A stretch of DNA of 64,000 bases from Epinephelus fuscoguttatus (GCF_011397635.1 NC_064770.1:8270826-8334825); one strand, 5' to 3'. Shown: positions 21,651 to 35,010, counted from the first letter of the stretch. Program-made: numbers and translations. The notes: generated by a model not told the origin, from the sequence alone.

Positions 21651-23922
21651 AGCCCCATCGAATGCTACCATACTGCTCTGCTTACTCATCTACACTGAGG
21701 CACATAATATGCCAGACTTGGACCCACATAAGTGATGATGTTTATTTGGATTCAGCTGAGCCCTCTTTTTATATTTATCATCCAGTTAAAGCACATAAGG
21801 GGCCTTCATTTGTTCAAATAATGAGAGAAAGCTCAAACAAGGTGTCATCATACAGAAATGTTGAGTCATGTACTTTTAATAATAACCCCAAATGATAGGG
21901 CATGTTATCCCTAATTATAGTAGGGGTAGTCGAGGGGTAATATAGACATGTCTGTAACCACAGCTGGACAGAGGGAACTGAACACCAGATGTTTTTATAC
22001 GGCAGAGATTACGTATTGGAAAAAATGACTTTAGAGGAGTCTTATGATTATGGTTTTGAAGACTTAAGTGCGTGAGCAGCTGCAGTGCCTCACATGTATT
22101 CTATTTTTTTTGATGGGAGCTGTAGTTTTGTCTTGTACTCAAAGTAAATGTTTTACTTGAGTGATTGAAATTTGATTTCAATTTCTAATATCAGCTGCTA
22201 AAGCCTACTATCAAGCGGTAAACACCACCAAAACATGATACATTTTTTTTATTTCCAGTAATCTAGAGGATAATAATATGTATTTATTGACTGGTATTCA
22301 TTCATTCAGCTTTGACCCAAAGTGACAGGGTTTAACATCAACTGTCTTACAGGGTTGTAAAATCATTCTGGTAAATAATCCTGAAAATGAACCCTATGAA
22401 GCTATGAAAGACAAAAAGACACATACTGCACACTTTTGAATCATCTTTCATTTACTGATGTGATTTTGTTGCATAAAAACATATTCCTCTGATAAGAAAA
22501 TGAATGTTGATAACAATGATTTAAAATTTTACACATCAATATTTGTCTTTTTAGAAAGAGTGCAGGAGTGATCAGATGCACTTTGATTGAAACATATTTC
22601 TGTAAAGATTTGATTAATGCTACACAATTACATATAGTCATTTAGTGCATTTTACCTTTATTGCATCATACACTGTGGAGAGACAACAGGACACATGGGA
22701 ACAAAAGGTGGGTGGATGACATGCAACAAATGTTTCCAGCCACATTGAAACTACAGTTATAGTCTGAGACTACACCATGATATCACACACTGGTGTTTTA
22801 TGTCAGTGAAGGATTAGTCAAAATTTTAAGTGGTAATTTGGAAACTGTCAAAACCTCAGCTCATTCTCATTGTACACATAAAAGGATAAGCACGTTCACA
22901 TGTACATGTGCAAAAGATCAAACTGGCATACACTTTGAAAGCAGATAAAGCCAACTTTACAGCTTGCATGCAGTAGATACATGGCCTTCTTATATATTCA
23001 TTTTAATCTCACCAGAGACTGGGTGGGTTTGTAGTTGTGATAACAGCACATTCATCAGTTGTTTAAAATCATGTTTAACCATTGAGGTCCCATTAGCAAT
23101 GTGAAATAACAAACACATCTGATATGTATTTACATGTACTTTCCAGTGATGTCACAATCCCCAGTCTCCTACCAAAAACTTTTGCCAAATACACTTTGAA
23201 GGGAACACAATTTCTGCCTGGATTTTGTTAACTGAAAATGTTTCTTCCAGTTGGAGTTGTGTAGTTAAGTTTAGACAACATAAAACATATTTAACCAAGA
23301 TAACAATCTTTCTTTCTCTAACCTGAACCAATATCTTAGGAAAACTAATTAAATACATTGTCAGTCAACATTTTAATAATCATTACATGCAACATGTTTC
23401 CTTTCTGGGTGATATTATGTTTCCTTCAAATTGTATTTGGTGTTGCACATTATATCAAGGTAATTTATACTAATACACAGCTGGATGTCATTATGTACAG
23501 TTAGGTTTCCCCACTAACCATAGTAATAATGCTGAAAGAAAGATAGAACATTGTAAAAGCACAACTTCCCATTGGTGTTAAGGCATTATTCCGCAACATG
23601 TCAATTATTTTAAATTTCACCTACTTATGTAAGTATATAGTGAATTTTACTGTTGATTACTAGAATAACTCCAGGGACAGAAGACAAGAGCTTCATGAGC
23701 TGTTGGTCTCTTGTCTGCAGCATCTTTGTTGAATTCTAAGCATTCAAATTACACAATCAGTAGTTTTAAATCACGCTCCATGTATCTCAACATACAATGA
23801 GTAGCCTTTAGAAAAATGTATATATGATAATTCTCTCTGTAAAAAATATAACACCTCTCTACCACTATGATTTCTCTATTCCTTTTTTTCTCAGTGTTGG
23901 TGAATCTTCAGCTTATTGTGGA
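19834..23922. other. long spacer with (CA)n at 21546-21646
   Basis: About 4 kb downstream (in the sense direction) of the second GIMAP gene and before the relics above. A long CA/GT microsatellite runs 21546-21646 with a short interruption near 21577. The rest is AT-rich with no recognisable gene. The gene's 3' UTR must lie in the upper part of this interval, but I could not fix its end. Confidence 0.5.
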
Positions 23923-24680
23923 CTATGTGATGAATTTAGCAACTATCCCTGTCACAAATTCAACAGTATCCAGCACCAAACGTCCCAAAGGTTCACCCAC
24001 GGTCCCAGTCAAAATAACAGTAGCTGTTTTATGCGCAATATCTTGTGCTGTCATGCCATTAGGTTGTACTGTCTTCATTTCCTGGTCTTTGACTTTCTGT
24101 GCCTCTTCGAACATTTCGTTGGTGTAATGCCCTCTGTTGTTTTTTTCAACCATTTTGTCAATCTTCTCCAGTAGCTCAGCCACTTGGTTGGTGGGCCTCT
24201 TGCCTGTATTGTCGAAAGAATGGTGTCCCACAACATTTTTACTGATGAAACTTCTCTGTATGTCTTTGTCATCAAGTTCACCTTCATCTCTGCAGGTGAA
24301 CAAGGCCAAAGTATAATTTTTGGACTCTTTACCAAAAATCCTCTGAATGATTTCCACTACATCTTCATCATATGTTGTGAAAGCCTCTGGCTTCAACACC
24401 AACAGGAACACATGAGGACCAGGAGCAGCATATGTGATGCATTTCACAATGTCTTCCTTCACCTGATCTCTTGATCTTTTGGTGTTCATCACACCTGGAG
24501 TATCGATAACAACCAGTTTTCGTCCATCAAATTCTCCTTCCTCTATTATGCACTCTGTTGTCTGCGAGGAAGCCGATAACTTAGTCATACCAGGTCTCCC
24601 CAGGAGGGTATTCATGGTTGAAGTCTTCCCAACTCCAGTCTTTCCAACGAGCACGATCCTCAGCTCTGGCTCCTTTGACT
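23923..24680 (-). CDS. GIMAP-like GTPase 2, main (GTPase) exon
   Basis: Main coding exon of a second AIG1/GIMAP-family GTPase: 252 codons including the stop TAG at 23925-23923, opening after an AG at 24681-24682. Joined to the 25-nt exon at 28890-28914 it gives about 260 aa. Motifs in order: G1 GKTGVGKTST; G3 VVIDTPGVM; the family signature AAPGPHVFLLVLKPE; a GIMAP-type G4 'LFTCRDEGELDDKD'; a G5-like 'HHSFDNTG'; then a charged helix (ELLEKIDKMVEKNNRG) and a short hydrophobic tail (GTVGEPLGRLVLDTVEFVTG). It lacks the long Gly/Ala-rich tail of gene 1, so membrane attachment may differ. The frame is intact. It is a diverged paralogue of gene 1 in the same orientation, 13.6 kb away between main exons. 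Confidence 0.92.
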
Positions 24681-27600
24681 CTGTTGGAAAATGTTATACA
24701 GTCATTGTTAATATTAAAAGTCTTTTGATTGTTTCAAACCACTAAGGTTCTGTCATAATTAAAGAGACCTGAGCACGACTGCATTTAGGGATGTCAAATG
24801 TTAAACATTCTCGGTTAACTGCTAAGATTATTTTTGAATGGTTATGCATGACGGTCCATAGGATAATTCTGCAACTCTTCAGTTTACTGCACTGCACACC
24901 AACTGAGTCTGGTGAGAGACAGCTGACCAGCGGAAACATAGTGGCCACTGCCCACCCTCCAACCCTGGTTAGCTGGCCTTGGACACTCTGCACTGTGCAC
25001 CAGCAGGGTCTGGTGGGAGCTAGCTGGCGTTGCCACTTGTTCAGCGATTATGACAGGTAAAGCCATCCTGATCCAACAGTGTTACTGTACCCACCCTCCA
25101 GCTCCCCCCAGTTGCCTGGTAATTAAACCCCTTCAGCATCACTGCAAGCTCTGCTTGCCGCGTTAGCAGTGTCAGCATGGCTAGCAATGCTGACATAGTT
25201 AACAATGCTAAAGAGGTTTTGAGTGGCATCGCTAGCTACCTTAACTTCCACTCGACCCTGCTGGTTCACAGTGCAGAGCACCCAAGGCTATCGTTAGCTA
25301 AGCAGTGGAGATCACACTACCTGCACTAGTCTAGATGTGTTAGATTGAGGGTGTAGAGAACAGATCACTTAGGCTTAGTTACTTAGGTTCTGACAAGAAT
25401 GTGGGGCCTGAGCCCCACACTTGTACAAATGCGTCTGACAGACAGTCTGTATATAGGCATGTTTCATATAAACAAAACAATAATGCCTCGGTTATACCTT
25501 CACCTGGCTCCGTCCATGAAGGCATTTATACCGCATTTTCCGTTGCAGTATTCGCTGCAAAGACAGGGGGGTAGAGAAAAAATACTATAGGAAGTAATAG
25601 AAGCAGGCAAAAAACAGTAGAAGTAGAGGCAAGTGGAAAACAATGTAAACAGCAATGATGGTGGCATGAAAAGTATGGATTGCAGAGCAGGAGGAATTGT
25701 TATGTTTATGGCTTTTGAGCAGACAAAAGCATTGCAAAAGAAGATGATCTGTCCGCCTGTTACGTGTAGCGAGATATCTGACTGGGAAACACAGCCAGCC
25801 TGTGAAGCCAATGCGGGCTGTAGATGAAGAGATGCACTTCAGCTAGTCCTCCCTCAAATTCCTCCATTTTGAACTGAGCAACACTAGCGTGGCTCACAAA
25901 AAGTTTCAAAATCCTGGAGGTGCGCAAGCTCGCAAAGCGCCAGCGTGCGCGATTACGTCAATTGTGGCGCACAAACCTTGCGCACTTGCGACTGCGTCAA
26001 GCATAAACTAGGCTTAAAGCTATAGTGCGTAACTTCTACAGGTCCGTAAATGTCCGTTTCACCCAAGCCATTACTAGAGGAGATGACACAATGCTGATTA
26101 AGCCGATCGGCTCCTCTAACATCTCGCGGTATTTTTCAATATATATCATTTTTAGTATGCGTGTAGACCGGCGACATTCCCGCGCTGGCGCACAGGAAAT
26201 GCTTCCTCACAACAAGAAGGGAGGGGGAGGACAAGCAGAGAGTGTCACAGCAAGAGGTAGAGCGCAGGTAGAAAGAGAAAGCAACATGGCGGAGAAGCAG
26301 CCAAGACACGGTTCAGAAGTGGATCCTACCACAAAGGCAAGTGTCACTCTGTGTACGGTGTGTGGCGACTGGCGAGTGTTACTCTGTGTACACGGAAGTA
26401 CCGCCGGCTTGTAATAACGCATTATCCGCTGGGAGGCGACAGAAGTTACGCACTATAGCTTTAAGTATTGTTGTGCATTTTCAGTATAACTCTTGAACCA
26501 GCACATGTTGAATGCTCAGAAAGACAGTGTGTACTCTGTGTGGGCATTTTGACCAACAACATAATGGTAACCTGATCAGTTCACAGTGACACAGTTCAGC
26601 ACTATCTCCTGACTGTTTTATATCATCTTATCTATGTTCTTCTTTTGTTTTTTGTTGTACAGAGTGCCACTACACTTAGTACAATAAGTGCAGCCTCCAC
26701 CTGTCCAAGTGTAATTTAACATAAACTTGACCCTGTGCCAGTGAATGACAGTTTTTGGGAGGGTCAAATTTCCTGTACATTGGACACAGTGGGGGAGTAC
26801 TTGTTCCTGAAAAACATGAGTTTTTAGCTCATATACATTACTTTTAATGTACTACCCCCCCTTGGTGGCTATATTTATTATTATTACTATTGCACATCTG
26901 TTTACCCTCCATAGCCGACACCAATCATTGCATTAATGTATTTCTGTACATCTCCATCTGCCTCTTTATATTATGGACATTGACACAATTCCTTATTCAG
27001 ATTAGTCATCTATTTGATTCTCTTTGTTTTCATGACTGTACAGCTCTTACTATAAATACATATTGAACATATTTTTTATAAATGTCTTTTTTATTTTTCA
27101 GAGAACTTTTTGCTGTACTTGTATTTTTCCTCTACTTGCACCCAAATCACAATGTTTCCATATTCTAAGTAAAACTTATTTGAACACACACTTTGATCTT
27201 ACCTCACCCCATCCACATGGATTTTCTCCCTAATGCTAACTAAAATGAAATGTAACCAGTGTTGTCACATCATAAAACAGATCATGTAAGGTCATGGACC
27301 AAAAACACATTTTGTTTTCTAATCTGAAGGATTCGTAAAAAAACAAAAAACAAACAAACAATTAAATTGTTGTGTAGTGGGTAATGACCATCACTGCATT
27401 ACTAAATGCTGACCTGCCTACAGACTTGTATTCTTTTTTTTTTTTTTTTTTAAATTTTACTTCAGTAATCTTAAAGCAGCTCGGTCATGTAATATTTCTC
27501 TATATGCTGATGATACTGCTCTCTTTATGTGCTGTAAAGATAAGAGTATCTATGTGCAGAGCCACAAAATAAATGAATATTTAAATAGCTTGTTTCATGG

Positions 27601-28889
27601 TAACAGGACATGTCTTCACCCGTGGAGAACTAAACCTACCCCCTAACCTCTTTCTTTTAAAAGAATTTCCATATAGGAAAAATATAATTAGTGCTTCTTT
27701 ACTTTTTCATTAAATATGAATAGTTTATCATATTTTTGATTTGACCCACACAGGCATTTATCAAAATCTGTCTTTGAAAGCCTTTACCAAGGTTAATCGG
27801 TGGAAAGCTGCTTTTCCTTTAATTGAAAGCCATTCTGACTGTGCCACCTATTTCTTTACTGCTCTGCCAGCACAAGTCATTAAATATTAGTATCAACAAC
27901 CCAACTGCAGGGTTAGACTAAATTACTCAGTATTCCAGAAAACAACCCAAACATTTGACCCAAGTCAAGTTCCCTCATGGTTGGTGTAACAATTACCAAA
28001 AAACAACAACAGTGCACAGTGCAGGTCCTTAAAACACAAAATTTAGAGAATATAATGGAGTTACAGTAGAAAAAAATACTCCTAAGAGTATGTTGCTCAC
28101 ATACCAAAAAGTCAAAGGCAATGGCAAGACATCTAATGAGTTACTTATTAAGAATTTAAAATGCATGCAGTTACTTCATAAAATAGCACTGAGTTAAAAG
28201 GCAAAGCACACACGCAAAAAAAATGCAGCAGTACGGTGGAATAATGTCTCTAACTGGTAGATGCAAAGTAGTCCATATTTTACTCTGTATCCTTGATTAT
28301 TTTTATTGAAATTAATGGTTTGTTCTACAAAATTGTGTCCATATCATCAAGTAAATTCAGTCATTTAAAACATAACTCATTAAGCCATCAATAAAATTAG
28401 TTCTATGAGTTCAGGATGATGTAAGTACTGACGTTTTCAATCATTATTCATTTTTTCATTTGCACTTCTGCACTTTGCACTAGATTTGTCTGAAAATCCT
28501 AATCACACAAAATATAAAAAATGTCTAATTTTTATCACATATTTACATATATATATATTATTTTGATTTAATCAATGACACACAAATTCTAAGTCAGACT
28601 GTAAAAGGTGGAGTTGTTAAAAGTTAAGTCATCGAGACATATAAAAAAAAATAGATTAACACACAAGCTTAAAAAGTAATGATATATAAAGCAATGCAAT
28701 TATTGCAGATATGAATACATTGTATCCATGTTTTCTTACATGAATATAAGAAAAATTATGTTTCAAAATGTGATTTTTTAAAAAACATTTGATGTTACTG
28801 ATATGTAAAAAAGAGTAGAATAAGATGTTGCTCTGCTGGTTTATCAAACACAACCCTGATTAAGAGTACTATATATGAAATATGCTTAC
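24681..28889 (-). other. intron of GIMAP-like gene 2
   Basis: 4.2-kb phase-1 intron: donor GTAAGC (complement of 28884-28889), acceptor CAG (complement of 24681-24683). It contains the TTAA-flanked element 26018-26460. A possible older element spans about 25484-26013, with weakly mirrored ends cctcggttatac and cataaactaggc. There is also a 20-base T run near 27435. No further exon is recognised. Confidence 0.7.
26018..26460. mobile_element. MITE with TTAA target duplication
   Basis: TTAA flanks both ends (26014-26017 and 26461-26464). The element begins agctatagtgcgtaacttct and ends with its reverse complement (agaagttacgcactatagct), a 20-bp perfect terminal inverted repeat. It is 443 bp with a short non-conserved frame inside (MAEKQPRHGSEVDP). 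TTAA duplication points to the piggyBac or Kolobok superfamilies; the termini do not look like classic piggyBac, so Kolobok is the inference. Confidence 0.88.
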
Positions 28890-28914
28890 CAGGTGATGGA
28901 AGTTTGCTGGCCAT
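28890..28914 (-). CDS. GIMAP-like GTPase 2, first coding exon
   Basis: A 25-nt exon on the minus strand encoding MASKLPSP plus one base, then donor GTAAGC. The spare G joins AG of the main exon to form Glu, giving SPESKEPELRIVLVGKTGVG in frame. The ATG context is 'caaagatgg', which has A at -3 and G at +4 and so is close to the vertebrate optimum. The parallel structure in gene 1 supports it. Confidence 0.78.
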
Positions 28915-29130
28915 CTTTGTCTTTTAAAAGTAGTTGATCCGTGATGTCTTGTTGCTGTTGGTGTCTTGGTGTTGAATAGTTTGTCATTTCATCTTTATAT
29001 ATTATAAAGACTGTGTAGTTCCCTCCCCCTAAACACATGTCATCTGTTACCTAGCCAGTTTGAGGAAAGACGGCACGGACAGCCAACCAGTCACAGGCCA
29101 GAAACCAAAATGTAGCTGCAAACAGCAAAT
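28915..29130 (-). promoter_or_regulatory. putative promoter and 5' UTR of GIMAP-like gene 2
   Basis: Paralogous to 16050-16230. A TATA-like 'tttatatattataaag' at 28994-29009 lies about 80 bases before the ATG, then 'ccctccccct' at 29021-29030, a CAGATG E-box in sense, and 'ccagtcaca'. Similarity continues to about 29130 (aaatcagg). Both genes therefore probably inherited one promoter. Confidence 0.6.
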
Positions 29131-32100
29131 CAGGGGCAGAGCAAAAGTGCATCAAACAATGTACATTTTCTGCTGGGTTTGACCACTACTTTACCACACA
29201 TTTAAGTTCTATTTATTGTTATGTTTAAGTTATTTATACAGTGGATTTGTATGTACCATTATTTCCTTTCATGTAACAATTCACCAAGGGTGGGAGTAAT
29301 GCATTACATTTACTCTTGATACAATAACAAAATGCGGACTTTGGTAGTTTGTGGACTTTTTTGAGTATCTAAAAAAATGGGTATTTTACTTTTGTTTAAG
29401 TACTTTTTATCACAAGTATTGTACTTGTCTACATTTCAAGTCCCATCCGTTACTGAGTGAAGCCAAAAGGCACATGATTCGGTCCTGATTAACTCTGAGA
29501 ATGGAACAAAAGAAAGGAAATCAATCAGCAGCTGCAACAGAGAAGAAGTTGCAGGTGTGTCTGTAACGGCAGGAGAGCAAAACAAGAGAGAGGTGACAGT
29601 CTGCATTTAGCTGACACCCTGGGAAGATTCATCTTGTAAATGTTTACTTCCCAGCCAACATTTGTGTGTGGGGTCTATGTGGGTAGTAAATGAGTGGTAC
29701 CCAAGTAGCCATAGCATAACCCATGTGTGGCCCTCCAGGGTAAACCCACCCATGTGGGCAATTGGCATGGGGCCATGCCAGTGTGGGAGTGGAGAGTGTG
29801 AGTGGGAGTGTCAGGGAGTGGAGAGAATGAGGAAATAGAAGTTGCACCTGGGCTGTGGCATAGCAGTGGTTATGGTTAGCATTAGCCCACTGTACCTTGG
29901 CGGGGTAAAAAAAAAAGAAAAAAAAAAGTGACCCAAATCACACCCATGAAGTTACGTTACACAGGTGCAGACTAGCCTGACCCAGGCTAACATGCTAAAG
30001 TGTTCATGGGATCCACCAGCAGTGACTTCTGCTATCACTGAGGAACTCTTACCTTCAGCGAGGGGTGTGAGGACTGTTTTTTAAACAATCCCTGATGTGA
30101 CTGCGTTCAGATCTACATGTTGACAACTTGGAGTGAGCAGTAAGACAGAGATAGACAGGGAAACAATTTATTCCATGGCACAATGCTGCAGTGGTTAGCA
30201 ATGTCACTTCACAGCAAGAAGGTTCCAGGTTTGAACCCACTGGCTCGCTGGGGCCCTCCTTTGTGGAGTTTGCATGTTCTCCCCATGTCAGCGTGGGTGT
30301 CCGGCTTCCTCCTACAGTCCAAAAACGTGGTTAATTGGTGATTTTAAATTGCCTGTAGGTGTGAGTTTGAGCACGCATGATTGTCTGTCTTTGCATGTGT
30401 TAGCCCTGTGGGGCAACCAATCCAGGATACTGAATGAAAAGTTTGTCCTGCAAAAATTCAAAAACCAAAAGGGGCTTGATTCTAAGCTGGTATGAGTAAG
30501 AGTCTTAGCTGGAATATTCTGTCACTATATATGTTATATAAATGACGTTCTACAATACAACAAGCACTTCACTTTAAGCATATTGACGTCTCCCAGAGAG
30601 AGCCTAATTGTCCACAAGTGGAAGCCCCCTAAATGATTAAAGGTTAAACTTTATTTTGGGTCCAAAGGCTATTACGGATGTTTCATTCAAATTTTTCTAA
30701 CAAAGCAACCATTAATACCACTTTAGGCCCAGACCACACAGTTGCAAGGTAACAAAATGTGAGGTACATTTTTGATGAGGTCAGCCCTGATCAGACAGAG
30801 CAATTTTTTAGCAACCAACTAGTGGTGGCAGTTGCTGGAATAACCATAGTTACCATTGTATGAACAGAAAACAGCAGGCCTGGAGGCAAATAAGTGTGAT
30901 ACTTGAGCTTTTAGGTAAGCTGTTTTCATTCATTTTAACTGTAATAATTTCATCAAGAGTACAGGTCACGGTTTGATGGTTTGTGTTAAGAAGAACTTAG
31001 AACTTTATTTTATTTTTGTCCCCAATGGGACAATTCATTCATTCATCAGTGTGGACATGACATATAACATATAACATGACATTTAAAACAACAAAACACA
31101 GAGGCAAGGCATAGATATAAACAAGCTAACGTTATCTCACTTCAACACTGCTGAGTCATCTGAACAAATTACAGCCTCAATTACTTTCTATTGTTAAGCA
31201 ACTGATAAGCTGCTAGGTAACATCCCTTTTGTCCTGTAGTGCTGTTTTCTGTTCAGAACATCTTAACGATGGTTCGGAAAGTCATAGAGCTCCAGGAATT
31301 AACAGCAACAGCCTCCACTAGTTTGTTGCCATTGCCACCACAGAATGCTCATCTTTCAATTCATACAATTAGGGAATGGGGAAAAAAAGTGGTAACGCCC
31401 AATAGGGAATACAACTCAGGTTAGAGCTGCTCTCAAATGGATTCTGACCACAAAATGTAAGGACTATTTATTGGGGTGTGTTCTTTGTTGCCTTTACAGA
31501 CTATGTCCCCTCTGGTTTATCAGGATACAGCATAGCACAAATAGGAGTTGTAAAGCACAAGTGGTTTACCAAATTGGCGAATGATCGGTTTACCATCAAG
31601 TACAAACCTTGACCAAAGGCAATGCTAAAAACCAGTCTAGAGTTCCAGACTGCAAACACTGAGGCAAACATGTACACTGTCTCATAAGCAACCACCAGTC
31701 CTGATGGACTGAATGACTGGTTCATGTCATAGGCAAGCTGATCCAGCACTCTAGAAGTTATACCGGTGGCTTTAGATAGGAAGCTGGCTAGCCTCCTCTT
31801 CCACAGGAAACACAAGGGCTTCCCTAGCAGTAAGTGAATGATCCACTCACAATTCAGCATGTACAGAACTGGGGCTGTACTTCTTTGCTCGTGGTTGGGT
31901 GAGGATGTGTGGGCCCTTATGTGGCCAATGTGTAATTATGGCAAGGCCTGAGGTAAAAGCATCACATGTTCTTTCTATCGACTTTTTATCCAGTGGTAGC
32001 AGAAGATGGAATCCAGAGCAGGTATGAACACTTAAGATGAACAACAACTCATGGGAGCCTCTTTGTTTCAGGCACTCTTATGTCTTGATAATGACCTAAT

Positions 32101-33309
32101 GTGGATTGCCTTTCAAAATATCACTGAGCTGTTACTGGCTGTTGGGGCTCACCACATGTATGAACAAAGGACAGGCCTATTTGCAACCCCAAAAGCCTGA
32201 ATAGCAGCCTGAATGTAAGTTCAGAGGCCTAAAAACAAAGGAAAGGCACCAAGATCCCTTCAGACCATGCAAATCTCACCTGGGTTTGAGATTTCATTTG
32301 AATTCAGATCTTGGTGCTCCACTGGACAAGACCTGCGGGAGCTGCGGGGAACCCCTGTGATTTGACCCTGACATCACTGGGGCTCTGGACCCATCACCAA
32401 ATCCGCTGCAACACCAGCTGCTACAGGAGGCAGTCTTCAACAAACCTAGGTAACAGTTTCTTTACATTGCTGGATGAGTAATAAACTGTTTTTGTGTTCC
32501 CAATAACACATTTTTGGATCCTGAGAAGATCGCTGCACAACCAGCTGATCTTCAATTTTTTCCTACAGAAGGAAGAAAGGGACGTTTTCTTCAACAAAAC
32601 GAAAAATGACTTCTGTGCCCAGCTCCTTTTGTTTTAAGTCGACTCCTTCTGTTTTCCCTGATGCCACTCAGCTGCTGTTTAATCTGCTGATGACAGGACT
32701 TAATGCCCCGTCTTTGTCCAACCTCAAAGGACCTCCGCTGGGCACATTGGACTGAAAAAAATTCTCATCGCTATGAAAGTAAAAGGCTATTGTCTGGGTA
32801 GACACAGTTTATGTAGTATAAAATTTTGTTGTGCAAATTCAGTATCTTACTGTGATTTTAACAGGTCACCGTGTCTTGTTGCTGATGTAATAATAACATT
32901 ATTGTGAATCATTACTCAATGTGTTGTTTCTCATGTTTAATGTTGATTGTGTTGGGCCATGACATTGGGCTCTATTTGTGTTAGTTAATGCCACTGCCTG
33001 TAAAGTCATTAAGCTGCCTTTGTCAGTTAAAGGACCAGCGCTGACAAACATGAAATTTGTGCCGGATGTCTGAGTGATAAAGAAACAATTTGGGTCTTTA
33101 TTGTGTTGCTTCGGTGCTTTCGTCTCTCTTTCTCACCTCTTTCTAACACAGACACACACCTAGATGCCCTTACATGCATTCACGCAAGTGCACAGATAGA
33201 GTGGTGGCACCGTTCAGCTCTGCTCTAAACCACTGTAAGCCTCCGACGGACTGAGATTTTAGCAGTCTGATAAGTTCAGTGCAGCTACACTGTGTAAAAT
33301 GGATCTAAT
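29131..33309. other. spacer with decayed retroposons
   Basis: Holds the degraded SINE copy C (30174-30428) and a LINE-type tail near 30997-31060. A 11-bp mirror pair (gcaccaagatc / gatcttggtgc) lies near 32249 and 32307. A minus-strand frame at 31860-31501 (119 codons) has no family resemblance and no coding support. Nothing else is recognised. Confidence 0.4.
30174..30428 (+). mobile_element. SINE copy C, degraded
   Basis: Tail-less copy of the same tRNA-headed SINE: the A-box region is degraded (gcagtggttagcaatg), the B box is ggtttgaaccc, and the body blocks 'gtttgcatgttctcccca' and 'cagtccaaaaacg' follow. It has several deletions, and no target duplication was found. It is older than copies A and D. 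Confidence 0.8.
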
Positions 33310-33322
33310 AAACTTGGGTAAG

Positions 33323-33625
33323 GGGCGGCACGGTGGTGTGGTGGTTAGCACTCTCGCCTCACAGCAAGAGGGTTGCCGGTTCGATCCCGGGCGTGTGTTC
33401 TCTCCGGGCACTCCTGCTTCCTCCCACAGTCCAAAGACATGCAGACTGGGGACTAGGTTAACTGATAACTCTAAATTGTCCGTAGGTGTGAATGTGAGTG
33501 TGAATGGTTGTTTGTCTCTATGTGTCAGCCCTGCGATAGCCCTGTCCAGGGTGTACCCTGCCTCTCGCCCGATGTCAGCTGGGATGAGCGACCCTCAAGA
33601 GGATGAAGCGGTTAGAAGATGAATG
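33323..33625 (+). mobile_element. SINE copy D with perfect target duplications
   Basis: Same SINE as copy A and very similar to it. The head is cggcacggtggtgtggtggt with B box ggttcgatccc, and the 3' end is gatgaatg. An exact 13-bp duplication, aaacttgggtaag, flanks it at 33310-33322 and 33626-33638. It lacks about 45 bp of the middle (the 'gtttgcatgttctcccca' block) and a second short block near the 3' end compared with copy A. Confidence 0.9.
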
Positions 33626-33638
33626 AAACTTGGGTAAG

Positions 33639-34285
33639 ACACCAAGTCTAATGTGTGTAGACTGTATGATGACACCACCTACTGAATCACAGGCTACAAT
33701 GTGGACTTATTACTTCTCCAACTGTGAAGCTCAACATAGAGGGTCACATTATTAAATAAATAATAAAGTTCTGTAGGCACTATAAACTGTGGTGTGTCTG
33801 TGTGTATGTGTTTTCTAGCTGCTTGGTTGCTCACCTGGCAGCTGCAGCTCTCCACTATTTCCTTCCATGCTTCATCTTTCTCTGCGTGATCATGGTAAGA
33901 GCTGGAGGACACATCATACAGGCAAGGCTTCTGCTGCCACAACTCTACAAGGTTTTCCTCTTTGCTGAAATCCTACACGTCTTTCAGCGCGTTTTCCCTC
34001 CATGGCGAGCTGCCTTCCATCTGTTTGTCTGGGTTTAGCACCAGTGCATCACTTCAAGCTCCATTTCTATTGGTTGGTTAGTAGACATGGTCATCCAAAA
34101 TTTCTGACACTTTGATTGCAAGACCGTGACAATGGCCATCTTTGAACCTCTCTCACTGTGTGATGTAGGACCACCGTTTTAGAGCCACGACTAAAGAAAT
34201 CGGCACATTTCTTTGACGTTGGTCATCTTTCAGCTGGGATGGCCCAAAATTGCACAGTGTATACTGCAATTAAGTGTGTCTCTCT

Positions 34286-34334
<49 letters not shown>

Positions 34335-34740
34335 AACATGCTTGTTGCTGTTTAATGCTTGTTGTTGTTTGTTGTGTTAGTTGCTTTTTAGTTATAGTAA
34401 GATAGCAGATGTTTATTAATTGAAGTTTTATTGATTATTGATCATTTTTGCGTAAGTTAAATGAATTGTATTGTATTTTAAGGAGCAGTTGCCTGTGATC
34501 AGTTGTGTATATTCTATTGCAATAACAGCTGGCTGTAAAGGTCAGTACTCAATTTCAACCCTTCACTGTTCAACTTATAAATATAAAATAGTTAGTGAAC
34601 ACCCAATTTTTCCGAGAATGCATCCACGATTTGGCCCCTGATCCTGGGGTTGTGCCCTGCATTTATGTACTCTAATTATTATTTTGTTAATGTAGAAATA
34701 TATTTTTGATTTTTGCTAATTACAAAACCTGCATCTACCC
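33639..34740. other. spacer with (CA)n at 34292-34331
   Basis: No gene recognised. It contains a CA microsatellite at 34292-34331 and small frames without family resemblance. Confidence 0.45.
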
Positions 34741-34744
34741 AATC

Positions 34745-35010
34745 CCTACAAGGCTAAACAAAGTAGTCTTGGCATTCCTCTCCCCAGGTCCTTCTGAGGG
34801 ATCCAAAGGTGTTCCCAAGCTAGAGAAGTGACATAATCTCTCCAGTGTGTTGTGTTCTCTTGGGTCTCCTACCAGTTGAATCTGCAAAGAAAACCTCCAA
34901 AGGAAGGTGCACATCCTGATCAGATACTGGAACCCCCTCAGCTTGTTTGTTGTAACGCAAAGGAGCAGCAGCTCTACTCTGGATGGTGATAATTCATTTT
35001 TACAGCTTAT
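34745..35010 (-). mobile_element. possible non-LTR retrotransposon fragment
   Basis: The blocks 'cattcctctccccaggtcct', 'gggatccaaaggtgttccca', 'gcacatcctgatcagatact' and 'aaaggagcagcagctctact', in this order, resemble a widely repeated fish non-LTR retroelement I recognise from memory (coding on the complement). The frames are broken. The exact family is uncertain. Confidence 0.4.

Noticed and set aside
31501..31860. 119-codon hydrophobic minus-strand frame, considered as an old retroviral fragment
   Set aside because: No conserved retroviral motif could be identified, so no call is made.
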